From: an uncultured Alphaproteobacteria bacterium
GTDB lineage: Bacteria > Pseudomonadota > Alphaproteobacteria > HIMB59 > GCA-002718135
Assembly (NCBI GenBank): GCA_902635455.1
Contig: CACPNW010000006.1
Location: 1-64,000 of the forward strand
Length of the DNA stretch: 64,000 nucleotides
Direction: 5' to 3'
Shown in pieces: positions 56,572 through 64,000 of this stretch. Positions within the stretch are counted from its first letter, which is position 1. Each line of letters starts with the position of its first letter. The position numbers and the translations under genes were made by a program. The notes beneath the pieces are model-generated. The model had not been told where the DNA came from, made no database searches, and was given only the letters and a program-made list of their open reading frames with translations.

Positions 56572-58608
56572 TTGAATTTAAAAAAACTTTTTAGGCCAAA
56601 AAGCCTCGCTTTAATTGGAGGATATTGGGCTGATTTTGTTTACGATGGTAACAAAACTATTGGTTACAAAGGTAAAGTTTGGCATATTAATCCTTCAAGA
56701 CAAAGTTCCAAGACAAAAAAATATTATAAAAATATTAGAGACCTCCCAGAAGTTCCAGATTGTGTTTATCTTGCTGTTTCAAGCGACCAAACAGTTAAAT
56801 TAATTAAAGATATTTCTGATTTAGGTGTTGGAGGAACAGTATGCTTAGCCTCAAGATTTTCTGAACTTAATTCTAAAGAAGGAAAAGACAAAACTACTAA
56901 GCTAATTAGAAATGCAGGTAAAATGCCTTTTTTAGGACCAAATTGCTATGGATTTATAAACTACCTAGATAAAATTTCTGTATGGTCAGATCAAGTTGCG
57001 GGCATGCCAGTTAAAAAAGGTGTCGCTATTATTTGTCAAAGTGGAACAATTGGCAACACTATAAGCTTCAACAATAGATCATTGCCAATTGGTTACATTA
57101 TTTCACTGGGTAATCAGGCACAAATAACTATAGAAGATGCTATTAACTATGTTCTTGAAGATAAAAGAGTGACTGCGATTGGAATTTATGCTGAAAGTTT
57201 TACAAATTCAGAAAAATTAGTCACAGCCTTTAGAAAATCAAGATTAAAAAAAATACCTATAGCTCTAGTTAAAGTAGGAAGATCTAAAATTGCCTCTAAA
57301 ACAATTCTTACACATACCGGTTCACTAAGTGGAAAAGAAAATATTTATGATTCTTTGTTTAAAAGAATGGGCGTCACTCGATGCAATACATTAGGAGAAT
57401 TATGTGAAATATTGAAATTATTTCATACTCATGGAGTTTTAAAAAATAATAAAATATCAATCATGGGACCTTCGGGTGGTGATATGGCTATGATAGGAGA
57501 TGTTGCGGAAAGATTAAATTTAAACTTTGAAAAAATACCTACAAAAATAAAAGCTAAATTGAAAAAAGTTAATCACCCAAGTGTAATAATTTCTAACCCA
57601 TTTGATTTACAAACATATAATTGGAATGATCCTGATGACTTAGAAAAAACATTTAAACTTATGTTTAAAACAAATTTTGGAATAAATGCACTAATGTTAG
57701 ATTTTCCAAATATTGAAGATTGTGATACTAAGGAATGGGATGCAATTGTTGATAAATTTATTAAATCTTCTAAAGTCAAAAAAAACGGTGCTATTATTTC
57801 CTCACTATCAGATACTTTACCAAAATATTTGAGAGATAAATGTCTTAAGTCTGGAGTAGTGCCTCTTCAAGGCATGTATGAAGGATTACTAGCAATTAGT
57901 AATTCAATTAAGGTTGCAAAAGCATGGAAAAATATTTCTGAAATAAAAATACCAAAAACTATATCTAAATTTAAAAAGAAAATAAAAACTTATTCTGAAT
58001 ACGAATCAAAAATAATTTTAAAAAAATATGGAGTACCTATACCAAAGTCTTTAATCACAAATAAACAAAATCTATTACGTGATTACAAAAAAATAGGATT
58101 CCCTTTAGTAGCAAAAATTAATTCTAATAATATCTTTCATAAAACAGAAATAAATGGAGTTTTTACAAATATTAATAATGAAAAAGAATTAAGACAAAAA
58201 ACAAGAAAATTAAAAGGAAGTATATTGTTAGAAAAAATGATTACAAATCCTGTTTTTGAAATAATTATAGGAATAAAAAACGACAATGAATTCGGACCCA
58301 CTATAATTATAGGTGCTGGTGGAATATACACAGAATTATTTAAAGATACGACTACTCTTCTTTTACCTTTAAATAAAAAAATTATTTTAGAAGAAATAAA
58401 AAAACTAAAATTTGGAAAAATATTATTAGGTTTTAGAGGAAAACAAGGTGCTGATTTAAGTGCCCTTGTTAGTGCAATAATAAAAGTCTCTAAATTTGCT
58501 GAAAAAAATTCTGATAAAATTTCAGAAGTTGATATAAATCCACTAATAGTTTGCAAAAAAGGCAAAGGTGTATTTGCCGTTGATGCATTAATACATTACT
58601 TTGATTAA
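56572..58608 (+). CDS. ADP-forming acyl-CoA synthetase (acetate--CoA ligase family)
   Basis: A 678-residue fused ADP-forming CoA ligase. It has an N-terminal CoA-binding Rossmann domain (A-L-I-G-G near residue 12), succinyl-CoA-ligase-like domains with the phospho-histidine segment T-H-T-G-S-L-S-G near residue 245, and a C-terminal ATP-grasp domain from about residue 475 ending in D-I-N-P-L-I-V. The start is a TTG at 56572 with GGAG at 56560-56563; no nearby ATG competes. It probably activates the operon's carboxylate substrate as a CoA thioester. Confidence 0.87.
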   Translation: MNLKKLFRPKSLALIGGYWADFVYDGNKTIGYKGKVWHINPSRQSSKTKKYYKNIRDLPEVPDCVYLAVSSDQTVKLIKDISDLGVGGTVCLASRFSELNSKEGKDKTTKLIRNAGKMPFLGPNCYGFINYLDKISVWSDQVAGMPVKKGVAIICQSGTIGNTISFNNRSLPIGYIISLGNQAQITIEDAINYVLEDKRVTAIGIYAESFTNSEKLVTAFRKSRLKKIPIALVKVGRSKIASKTILTHTGSLSGKENIYDSLFKRMGVTRCNTLGELCEILKLFHTHGVLKNNKISIMGPSGGDMAMIGDVAERLNLNFEKIPTKIKAKLKKVNHPSVIISNPFDLQTYNWNDPDDLEKTFKLMFKTNFGINALMLDFPNIEDCDTKEWDAIVDKFIKSSKVKKNGAIISSLSDTLPKYLRDKCLKSGVVPLQGMYEGLLAISNSIKVAKAWKNISEIKIPKTISKFKKKIKTYSEYESKIILKKYGVPIPKSLITNKQNLLRDYKKIGFPLVAKINSNNIFHKTEINGVFTNINNEKELRQKTRKLKGSILLEKMITNPVFEIIIGIKNDNEFGPTIIIGAGGIYTELFKDTTTLLLPLNKKIILEEIKKLKFGKILLGFRGKQGADLSALVSAIIKVSKFAEKNSDKISEVDINPLIVCKKGKGVFAVDALIHYFD

Positions 58609-58616
58609 TTATAATT

Positions 58617-59393
58617 ATGGAAAATCCAATTAAAACAAAAATTGAAGGATCAATCTTAGAAGTTACAATTGATCGACCAAAAGCAAATGCAATAGATGCT
58701 AAAACAAGCATTATCTTAGGCGATGTATTTGCTGACTTTAGAGATAATCCGAAACTAAAAGTAGCTATAGTAACGGGTGCAGGCGAAAAATTTTTTTCTG
58801 CAGGATGGGATTTGAAAGCTGTAAATGAAGGAGAAGAAGCAGATACAGATTATGGTGTAGGTGGATTTGGAGGATTACAAGAATTACCAAATATGAACAA
58901 GCCTATTATTGCTGCTGTAAATGGAATAGCATGTGGTGGTGGTTTTGAAATTATGATTTCTACAGATATTATAATCGCTGCTGAGCATTCTACATTTGCA
59001 CTACCTGAAATTAATGTTGGAGTTGTGGCAGATGCTGCTACAATTAAATTACGACGACGTATACCATATCACGTAGCTGTCGAGTTCTTAATGACTGGAA
59101 GGTGGATGGATGTAAAAGAGGCAAAGCACTGGGGTTTAGTTAATGAAATAGTTAATAAAAATAACTTATTAAAAAGAGCTTGGGAGATAGCTACTAAAAT
59201 TTCAAATGGCCCTAATTTAATTTATTCTTCCATAAAAGAAGTTCTAAGAGAAACTGAAAATGAAAAAGAGATACCTTCATTTAAAGTTTTAAGATCATTG
59301 GAAAGTGTTAAAAAAGTATATGGAAGCGAAGATTTGAAAGAAGGAGCCTCATCATTTGTTAAAAAAACTGATCCTAATTGGAAAGATAAATAA
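58617..59393 (+). CDS. Carnitinyl-CoA dehydratase-like enoyl-CoA hydratase (CaiD-like)
   Basis: A 258-residue crotonase-fold protein. Its N-terminal half is strikingly close to CaiD: G-S-I-L-E-V-T-I-D-R-P-K-A-N-A-I-D-A-K-T-S, then V-T-G-A-G-E-K-F-F-S-A-G-W-D-L-K-A, then A-A-V-N-G-I-A-C-G-G-G-F-E. The oxyanion-hole glycines are in place. CaiD hydrates crotonobetainyl-CoA to carnitinyl-CoA. It closes the six-gene operon begun at 51111 and is followed by the third operator. Confidence 0.85.
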   Translation: MENPIKTKIEGSILEVTIDRPKANAIDAKTSIILGDVFADFRDNPKLKVAIVTGAGEKFFSAGWDLKAVNEGEEADTDYGVGGFGGLQELPNMNKPIIAAVNGIACGGGFEIMISTDIIIAAEHSTFALPEINVGVVADAATIKLRRRIPYHVAVEFLMTGRWMDVKEAKHWGLVNEIVNKNNLLKRAWEIATKISNGPNLIYSSIKEVLRETENEKEIPSFKVLRSLESVKKVYGSEDLKEGASSFVKKTDPNWKDK

Positions 59394-59410
59394 ATAAAAA
59401 AATAATTTCA

Positions 59411-59439
59411 TTGAATGAGCATTCAGCGAATGTTACTAT
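59411..59439 (+). promoter_or_regulatory. 16-bp inverted repeat (BetI-like operator copy 3) with leaderless promoter
   Basis: TTGAATGAGCATTCAG (59411-59426) matches the 51077 repeat in both arms except the last base. TTGAAT (59411-59416) as -35 and TACTAT (59434-59439) as -10 are separated by 17 bp, and the aminotransferase ATG follows after 6 nt. Spacing from repeat to ATG is 19 nt, as at copy 1. Confidence 0.68.
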
Positions 59440-59445
59440 AAGGCA

Positions 59446-60822
59446 ATGAAAAACGATTATATTAGTGAAATTCATAAAAAAGACAAATTGGTTTTACACC
59501 CATATGAAGATATGGAAAGTAGGGGAACATATGATCGAAAACTCATTGTAAATTCTGATAATATTTACCTATATGATGAAAATGGTAAGGAATATATTGA
59601 TGGACCAGGTGGTATGTGGTGTAACAATATAGGTCATGGAAATAAAGAAATAGGTGAAGCTGTTAAAATACAACTTGAAAAAATGGAATATTGTAGTCCT
59701 TTTTCAGAATCCAGTGAAATTTCTGCTGAACTAGCCTCTGTTTTATCAGAGCTATCTCCTGGAGATCTAAATACAGTCTTCTTCACAACAGATGGTTCTA
59801 CAGCCAACGATACCGCTCTTCGATTCATTATGTTTTATAACAACATATTAGGCCGACCTAATAAAAAACATTTTATTACTAGAGATAAAGCTTATCATGG
59901 AAGCACATATCTAACAGGTTCAATAACAGGAAAAGATAGAGAAAAAAATAATTTTGATTTTGAAAAAAATTTTATTCACCATTTAAGCTCACCGCTTCCC
60001 TACAGAAGAAAAGATAATCAAACAATTGAAGAATTTTGTGATGAACTAGTAAAGGAATTTGAAGATAAAATAATAGAACTAGGATCAGAAAATGTTGCCG
60101 CCTTTATTGCTGAACCAGTTATGGCTTCTGGCGGATGTATTGTACCACCAGATGGATATTTAAAAAGAATTTGGCAAATATGTAAAAAGTACGATGTTTT
60201 ATATATATCTGATGAAGTTGTTACAGGATTTGGAAGAATGGGTCATTTTTTTTCATCTAAAGAAGTTTTTGACGTAGTTCCAGATATAATAACTTGCGCA
60301 AAGGGTATTACTTCAGGATATATGCCGTTAGGAGCTGTTTTGTTTTCTGACAAACTTCTTAGTGACATAAAAAAAGAATCTGCTCTTTTTTTTCATGGAT
60401 ACACTTATTCAGGGCATCCAGCATGTTGTGCAGCTGCATTAAAAAATATTGAAATTATTAAACGCGATAAAATCCTTCAACATGTCAAAGAAATAGAGCC
60501 ATATTTTCATGAAAAATTAAAAAATTTGTATGAATTACCAATTGTTGGTGATGTAAGAGGCAAAGGATTAATGGCGGGAATAGAATGCGTAATAAATAAA
60601 GACAGTAAAGAAGCACTAATACTAGATAAGGCTATAGGATCTAGAATTGATGAAGAATCAATAAAATTAGGATTAATTATTCGTCCATTATATCATATTT
60701 GTGTTTTATCCCCTGCATTAATAATTACAAAATCACAAATCGATACACTTGTTGAAAAATTATATACTGCAATTCAAAATTCTCTTAAACAACTTGAGGT
60801 AGAAGGTCTTTGGAAAGACTAA
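59446..60822 (+). CDS. Class III (omega-amino-acid type) aminotransferase
   Basis: A 458-residue PLP enzyme. The PLP lysine is Lys286 in T-C-A-K-G-I-T-S-G-Y-M-P-L-G-A, with D-E-V near residue 256 and the phosphate-binding D-G-S-T-A-N-D near residue 117. The I-D-G-P-G-G-M-W-C-N motif and Y-H-G-S-T are typical of pyruvate-linked omega-aminotransferases acting on beta-alanine, GABA, putrescine or taurine. It sits first in the operon under operator copy 3, so its substrate is probably a product of the regulated pathway. It could also connect polyamine breakdown (GABA or aminoaldehyde) to this island. Confidence 0.87.
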   Translation: MKNDYISEIHKKDKLVLHPYEDMESRGTYDRKLIVNSDNIYLYDENGKEYIDGPGGMWCNNIGHGNKEIGEAVKIQLEKMEYCSPFSESSEISAELASVLSELSPGDLNTVFFTTDGSTANDTALRFIMFYNNILGRPNKKHFITRDKAYHGSTYLTGSITGKDREKNNFDFEKNFIHHLSSPLPYRRKDNQTIEEFCDELVKEFEDKIIELGSENVAAFIAEPVMASGGCIVPPDGYLKRIWQICKKYDVLYISDEVVTGFGRMGHFFSSKEVFDVVPDIITCAKGITSGYMPLGAVLFSDKLLSDIKKESALFFHGYTYSGHPACCAAALKNIEIIKRDKILQHVKEIEPYFHEKLKNLYELPIVGDVRGKGLMAGIECVINKDSKEALILDKAIGSRIDEESIKLGLIIRPLYHICVLSPALIITKSQIDTLVEKLYTAIQNSLKQLEVEGLWKD

Positions 60823-60831
60823 TACTGCATA

Positions 60832-62019
60832 ATGTTTTCAGCAATTAAAAACTATGCAGATTTTAGCACTGTAAATTCTAGCATTAAATATTTATCAGTA
60901 GTTGCTTTTTTTACTGGAGTTGTTTTAGGATATTTTTTTACGATTATAGTAATTTTACAAAAATATGCAGGCTATTCTGAGTTTACAATTGGAATTGTTG
61001 CTTCTTGTTTTTCTTTTGGATTAATGTCTGCTGGTTTTGTAGTCACCAAAGTACTTAATAAGCTCGGTTTGTTTTCAACTTTAATATCATCTGTTTCTTT
61101 GCAAACCTTGTGTATAATTTCGATGTTTGCATATTTTAATCCAATTAATTTTGCAATTTGTCATTTTATTATGGGTCTTATGGGAGGAATGAATTGGATG
61201 ACTATGGATGCTTGGGCAAATATAGTTTCTAATAATAAAAATAGAGGAAAGGCTATCGGCTTATATAATTCTGCAATTTCTATAGGATTTGGTGTTGGCC
61301 CCTTAATTGTAGCTTTTTATGGAAGTGCTGGAAATTTACCAATTATAATTTGTTTGTTATTAATGACTCTAAGAATTTTTTCTATAATTTTAATTAAAAA
61401 ACATATTAATGAGGTAGAAATACCGAGTCATAATAATAAAATAAAATTTTCTTATATTCTGCTAAGTCCTTTTATTTTTATTGCTATATTTGTTGCTGGC
61501 ATAAATGACTCTTCTTTTGGTGCTCTTTTTCCTGCCTTTATGATAAATGAATTTTTTTCAGACAGACAAATTGGTTTATATTTTTTCTTAGGAGCATTTG
61601 TAGGCGTGCTAACACAACCATTAGTGGGAGCTTTATCTGATAAAATAGATAAAAGGAAATTTATATTTATTCTTCTATTTGGTAATATTATATGGCCAAT
61701 TTTATTACTAAAAATATTTGATTTGAATATATCCGTTTATTTATCAGTAATAATATGGGGATGCTCCAGCATTAGTCTATACACTGTTACATTGGCCTAT
61801 TTAGGCGAAAGATTCGATATCAAACAAATAGCTATTGTTACTTCAGTTTTTATAATAATCTACGAACTAGGTGAGTTTATTGGTCCAATATCAGTGGGTT
61901 TGGTTATGGATCAAATTGGCAATAAAGGATTTATTTATAGTCTATTAATTTTTACTAGTTTTAGTATTATAATCGGGTTTATTCGATCGTTTTTAAAAAA
62001 TGAAAATAAAAATTATTAA
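60832..62019 (+). CDS. Major facilitator superfamily transporter
   Basis: A 395-residue protein with about twelve hydrophobic helices and MFS features such as A-L-S-D-K-I-D-K-R-K in the loop between helices 8 and 9 and G-L-M-G-G-M-N-W-M near residue 120. An amphipathic N-terminus precedes helix 1. The substrate cannot be inferred directly; by position it should import or export a compound of the amine pathway. It lies 9 bp after the aminotransferase and overlaps the GNAT gene by 20 nt. Confidence 0.85.
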   Translation: MFSAIKNYADFSTVNSSIKYLSVVAFFTGVVLGYFFTIIVILQKYAGYSEFTIGIVASCFSFGLMSAGFVVTKVLNKLGLFSTLISSVSLQTLCIISMFAYFNPINFAICHFIMGLMGGMNWMTMDAWANIVSNNKNRGKAIGLYNSAISIGFGVGPLIVAFYGSAGNLPIIICLLLMTLRIFSIILIKKHINEVEIPSHNNKIKFSYILLSPFIFIAIFVAGINDSSFGALFPAFMINEFFSDRQIGLYFFLGAFVGVLTQPLVGALSDKIDKRKFIFILLFGNIIWPILLLKIFDLNISVYLSVIIWGCSSISLYTVTLAYLGERFDIKQIAIVTSVFIIIYELGEFIGPISVGLVMDQIGNKGFIYSLLIFTSFSIIIGFIRSFLKNENKNY

Positions 62020-62446
62020 AGCAAAAAAAGGAAATGTTAAAGAAGTGGGATTTCTTTTTGATTTGTACAGACAGTTTTATAAATATAAACCTGAACTAAA
62101 AAAATCAACCAAATATATTAAAGAAAGAATATCAAAAAAAGAGTCTACTATTTTTTTATGTTACTGTGAAAATGTTCCTGCTGGTTTTGTTCAGCTTTAT
62201 GAAACATTCGACTCTCTAAATGTTAACAAGAAATTAGTTTTATATGATTTATATGTAAAGAAAGAATTTAGAAAAAATGGAATAGGTAAATCCTTAATGA
62301 ATGTAGCTAAGAAATTTGGGCATAAAAAAAAGATAAAATTAATAGAATTATCAACTGCTATAAAAAACAAGAAAGCTCAATCATTATACGAATCTCTTGA
62401 ATATAAACGAGATAAGGAATATTATAGTTATTATCTTGAATTATAA
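62000..62446 (+). CDS. GNAT-family N-acetyltransferase
   Basis: A 148-residue acetyltransferase. Motif A, which holds the acetyl-CoA pyrophosphate, is D-L-Y-V-K-K-E-F-R-K-N-G-I-G-K-S-L-M (about residues 83-100), followed by an L-S-T strand and an A-x-x-L-Y-E-S-L-E-Y-K-R segment typical of small single-domain members. The acceptor is unknown; an amine intermediate is plausible from context. It overlaps the MFS gene by 20 nt and precedes the HD gene by 5 bp. Confidence 0.86.
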   Translation: MKIKIIKAKKGNVKEVGFLFDLYRQFYKYKPELKKSTKYIKERISKKESTIFLCYCENVPAGFVQLYETFDSLNVNKKLVLYDLYVKKEFRKNGIGKSLMNVAKKFGHKKKIKLIELSTAIKNKKAQSLYESLEYKRDKEYYSYYLEL

Positions 62447-62451
62447 ATATT

Positions 62452-63021
62452 ATGGAAACTGTTAAATTCAAAGAAATGAAAGATGGCGACAAAGAAGATT
62501 ATGAACTTCTCGCTAAATTTGAAGATAAATATATTGAAGGTACTGCAGATAGAGTTATTCGAATTTTAAAAGGATTAGATTCCTCTTTGGGAGGTTATCA
62601 AATTTCTAGACTCGAACACTCATTACAAACTGCTTCAAGAGCTTTAAGAGATAAAGCGGATGAAGAAACTATTGTTGCCGCTTTGTTGCATGACATTGGT
62701 GATGAAATAGCCCCATTAAACCATTCAGAAATATCAGCAGCAGTATTAAAACCATTTGTTTCAGAAAAAACTCATTGGATTGTTCAAAAGCACGGACTTT
62801 TTCAATCTTATTATTATAATCACCACTATGGACAAGACAGAAATTTAAGAAATAAATTTAAAGGTCATCCCTTTTATGAAGATACTTTGAACTTTTGTTC
62901 CAAATGGGATCAAAATTCATTTGACCCTAACTATGAAACTATTCCATTAAAAGATTTTATTCCAATGGTCTATAGAATTTTTAAACGAGAACCCCATAAA
63001 CATGTCTACTTAGGCTTGTAA
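62452..63021 (+). CDS. HD-domain protein, PhnZ/MIOX-like (possible diiron oxygenase)
   Basis: A 189-residue HD-fold protein. Candidate metal ligands are His56 (in L-E-H-S-L-Q), His80-Asp81 (A-L-L-H-D-I-G-D), His91, His114 and Asp153. The His56 to His80 spacing of 24 equals that of PhnZ, and the E-H-x-x-Q plus A-A-L-L-H-D-I-G style is that of the mixed-valent diiron oxygenases (PhnZ, TmpB, inositol oxygenase) rather than nucleotide phosphohydrolases. The Y-Y-Y-N-H-H-Y-G-Q-D-R-N and F-K-G-H-P stretches look strongly conserved. It closes the operon under operator copy 3. Phosphohydrolase activity remains possible. Confidence 0.75.
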   Translation: METVKFKEMKDGDKEDYELLAKFEDKYIEGTADRVIRILKGLDSSLGGYQISRLEHSLQTASRALRDKADEETIVAALLHDIGDEIAPLNHSEISAAVLKPFVSEKTHWIVQKHGLFQSYYYNHHYGQDRNLRNKFKGHPFYEDTLNFCSKWDQNSFDPNYETIPLKDFIPMVYRIFKREPHKHVYLGL

Positions 63022-63022
63022 T

Positions 63023-63490
63023 TTATTTTTTTAATTTTCCTAACAAGCTTAAATTACCTGGTTTGAACTGATCTTTATGACTATCTATAAATTCTTGTAT
63101 TAGTTTTCTTTTAGAGTCTTCAAACTCAGTAACTTTTCTAGTGCTTAGATCCACATATAAAGAACAAACTTCCGTTGTTGCCGCTAAATATTTTTCTGAC
63201 TTATGAATCATTTCAAGTTTATAAACAATTCGCTTCTTATCAAAATCAATAAAAAGTAAATTCATATCAACCTCGTCACCTACCTTAACTTCCATGTCAT
63301 ATGTTGTATGAGATTCCACTGCAAATGTTGTTCTTTTTTCAATTTTAGCTGAGTCCTCTCCTATGTTAAACTTTTGAAGAAGTACTTCCCATGATGCATC
63401 AAACAAATGAATGTAAAATGCTAGATTCATATGCCCATTGTAATCAGTCCACTCTGATTTAACTCTTCCTGTTTTTAAAAATATAGACAC
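63023..63490 (-). CDS. Hotdog-fold acyl-CoA thioesterase (candidate betainyl-CoA thioesterase)
   Basis: A 155-residue 4HBT-type thioesterase with the characteristic T-D-Y-N-G-H-M-N near residues 15-22 (Asp16 as probable catalytic residue). Y-D-M-E-V-K-V-G-D-E-V and a C-terminal Arg/Lys-rich tail are typical. It is divergent from a BKACE gene 43 bp away. In carnitine degradation a thioesterase of this type (CdhB) releases glycine betaine from betainyl-CoA next to the BKACE dehydrocarnitine cleavage enzyme, so that role is likely but unproven. Confidence 0.78.
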   Translation of the reverse strand: MSIFLKTGRVKSEWTDYNGHMNLAFYIHLFDASWEVLLQKFNIGEDSAKIEKRTTFAVESHTTYDMEVKVGDEVDMNLLFIDFDKKRIVYKLEMIHKSEKYLAATTEVCSLYVDLSTRKVTEFEDSKRKLIQEFIDSHKDQFKPGNLSLLGKLKK

Positions 63491-63533
63491 TTGTTAATTT
63501 CCTAATTCTGAGATACATTATTTTTAATTAAAA

Positions 63534-64000
63534 ATGAATAATGAAGTTATTATAAGTTGTGCAGTTACTGGATCTGGAGATACTGCTAAAAAACACCCTA
63601 ATTTACCAATAACCCCAAAACAAATTGCTGATGCAGCAATTGAAGCTGCAAAATCTGGCGCTGCTGTTGCTCATATTCACGTTAGAGAGCCAGACGGTAA
63701 ACCAAGTAGAAATCTTGAATACTATAAAGAAGCTGCTGATCGAATTAGGTCATCAGGTACTGATGTTATAATAAACTTTACTACAGGTATGGGTGGAGAT
63801 TTTGAAGTTGGCGAAGGTAAAGATCCATTAAACCCTATTGGACCTAATACAGATATGATTCATGCTCTAGATAGACTTGAACATGTAGAACAGTTACTCC
63901 CTGAAATTTGCACTTTAGACTGTGGGTCATTAAATTTTGGCGATAGTAACATGACCTTTATTCATACACCTGTTCAATTAAGAGCTGCTGCAAAAAAAAT
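63534..64000 (+). CDS. BKACE-family beta-keto acid cleavage enzyme, possibly dehydrocarnitine-cleaving (3' end cut)
   Basis: An open frame from the ATG at 63534 to the right edge, about 155 residues of a family usually near 300. The BKACE N-terminal half is clear: [26 protein letters not shown], the zinc-binding H-I-H-V-R, then [11 protein letters not shown] and [17 protein letters not shown] enzymes use acetyl-CoA to cleave beta-keto acids with zinc. The G-S-G-D-T and G-M-G-G-D-F form recalls the 3-dehydrocarnitine-cleaving subgroup. A carnitine dehydrogenase gene would be expected just past the edge. Confidence 0.8.
   Translation, partial: MNNEVIISCAVTGSGDTAKKHPNLPITPKQIADAAIEAAKSGAAVAHIHVREPDGKPSRNLEYYKEAADRIRSSGTDVIINFTTGMGGDFEVGEGKDPLNPIGPNTDMIHALDRLEHVEQLLPEICTLDCGSLNFGDSNMTFIHTPVQLRAAAKK

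Noticed and set aside
58137-58565. Minus-strand open frame of about 140 residues opposite the CoA ligase
   Set aside because: It is antisense to a conserved ATP-grasp domain and shows no recognisable features; such shadows are common in AT-rich genes.
1-64000. Mobile elements, prophage, CRISPR arrays
   Set aside because: No transposase, integrase, phage structural gene, direct-repeat array or tRNA-associated att duplication was seen; the tRNA-Leu is followed by ordinary genes.

Overview
This 64 kb window is chromosomal DNA of an AT-rich, streamlined bacterium, almost certainly a marine alphaproteobacterium. The case rests on the gene set and signals: DUF2794 and DUF3553 proteins, a DksA with only one of the four zinc cysteines, a GTTC-N7-GTTC (alphaproteobacterial LexA-type) box upstream of recA, eukaryote-type NADP isocitrate dehydrogenase, the small ParA, and many polyamine and quaternary-amine genes. 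The base composition (around 30% GC by eye), gaps of a few bases and frequent gene overlaps suggest a free-living oligotroph of the HIMB59/AEGEAN-169 or SAR11-like kind. I cannot place it more exactly without a tree.

Left and centre (1-34.6 kb) are mostly housekeeping. In order: bamB (cut by the left edge) with a YfgM-like partner and a thioredoxin-like protein; DUF2794; guaA and rlmE; an RND efflux adaptor and pump whose pump gene is split by one extra A in an A8 run; pssA-psd for phosphatidylethanolamine; a LOG-family nucleosidase and icd; alaS; recA; dksA, DUF3553, moaA and nadK; a VOC protein; tRNA-Leu(UAA); an exported agmatine-deiminase-family protein; a CinA-like protein; map, purB, bolA, grxD and rarD; rpsD; and a long minus-strand block trmJ, cimA, gltX, nadE, class II DAHP synthase, glmU, parA; then a Sua5/TsaC protein.

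Right half (34.6-64 kb) is a nitrogen-osmolyte catabolic island. Its first part (34.6-51 kb) looks like polyamine metabolism: agmatine deiminase and N-carbamoylputrescine amidase make putrescine, two glutamine-synthetase-like ligases and two DAO-family oxidases resemble the gamma-glutamyl-putrescine route, and a PotABCD-type ABC importer supplies substrate. A Rieske oxygenase of the quaternary-ammonium type sits among them. The second part (51-64 kb) holds two paired FAD oxidoreductases, a GcvT-like demethylase, acyl-CoA dehydrogenase, ADP-forming acyl-CoA synthetase and a CaiD-like hydratase, then an aminotransferase, MFS transporter, GNAT and a PhnZ/MIOX-like HD protein, and finally a thioesterase and a BKACE enzyme resembling those of carnitine breakdown.

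The main observation is that three spots in this island carry the same 16-bp inverted repeat, TTGAATR-NN-CATTCAR. Each lies 18-20 nt before a start codon. In most of these promoters the repeat doubles as the -35 hexamer, with a -10 hexamer 17 bp downstream and only 6-7 nt from the ATG. A BetI-like TetR gene lies next to one copy. I infer one regulator controlling the Rieske/oxidase pair, the six-gene CoA operon and the aminotransferase operon through largely leaderless transcripts. The substrate is unproven; carnitine, gamma-butyrobetaine or a related betaine is my best guess.

I see no rRNA, CRISPR array, insertion sequence, prophage or integrase. No gene-free stretch exceeds 300 bases.
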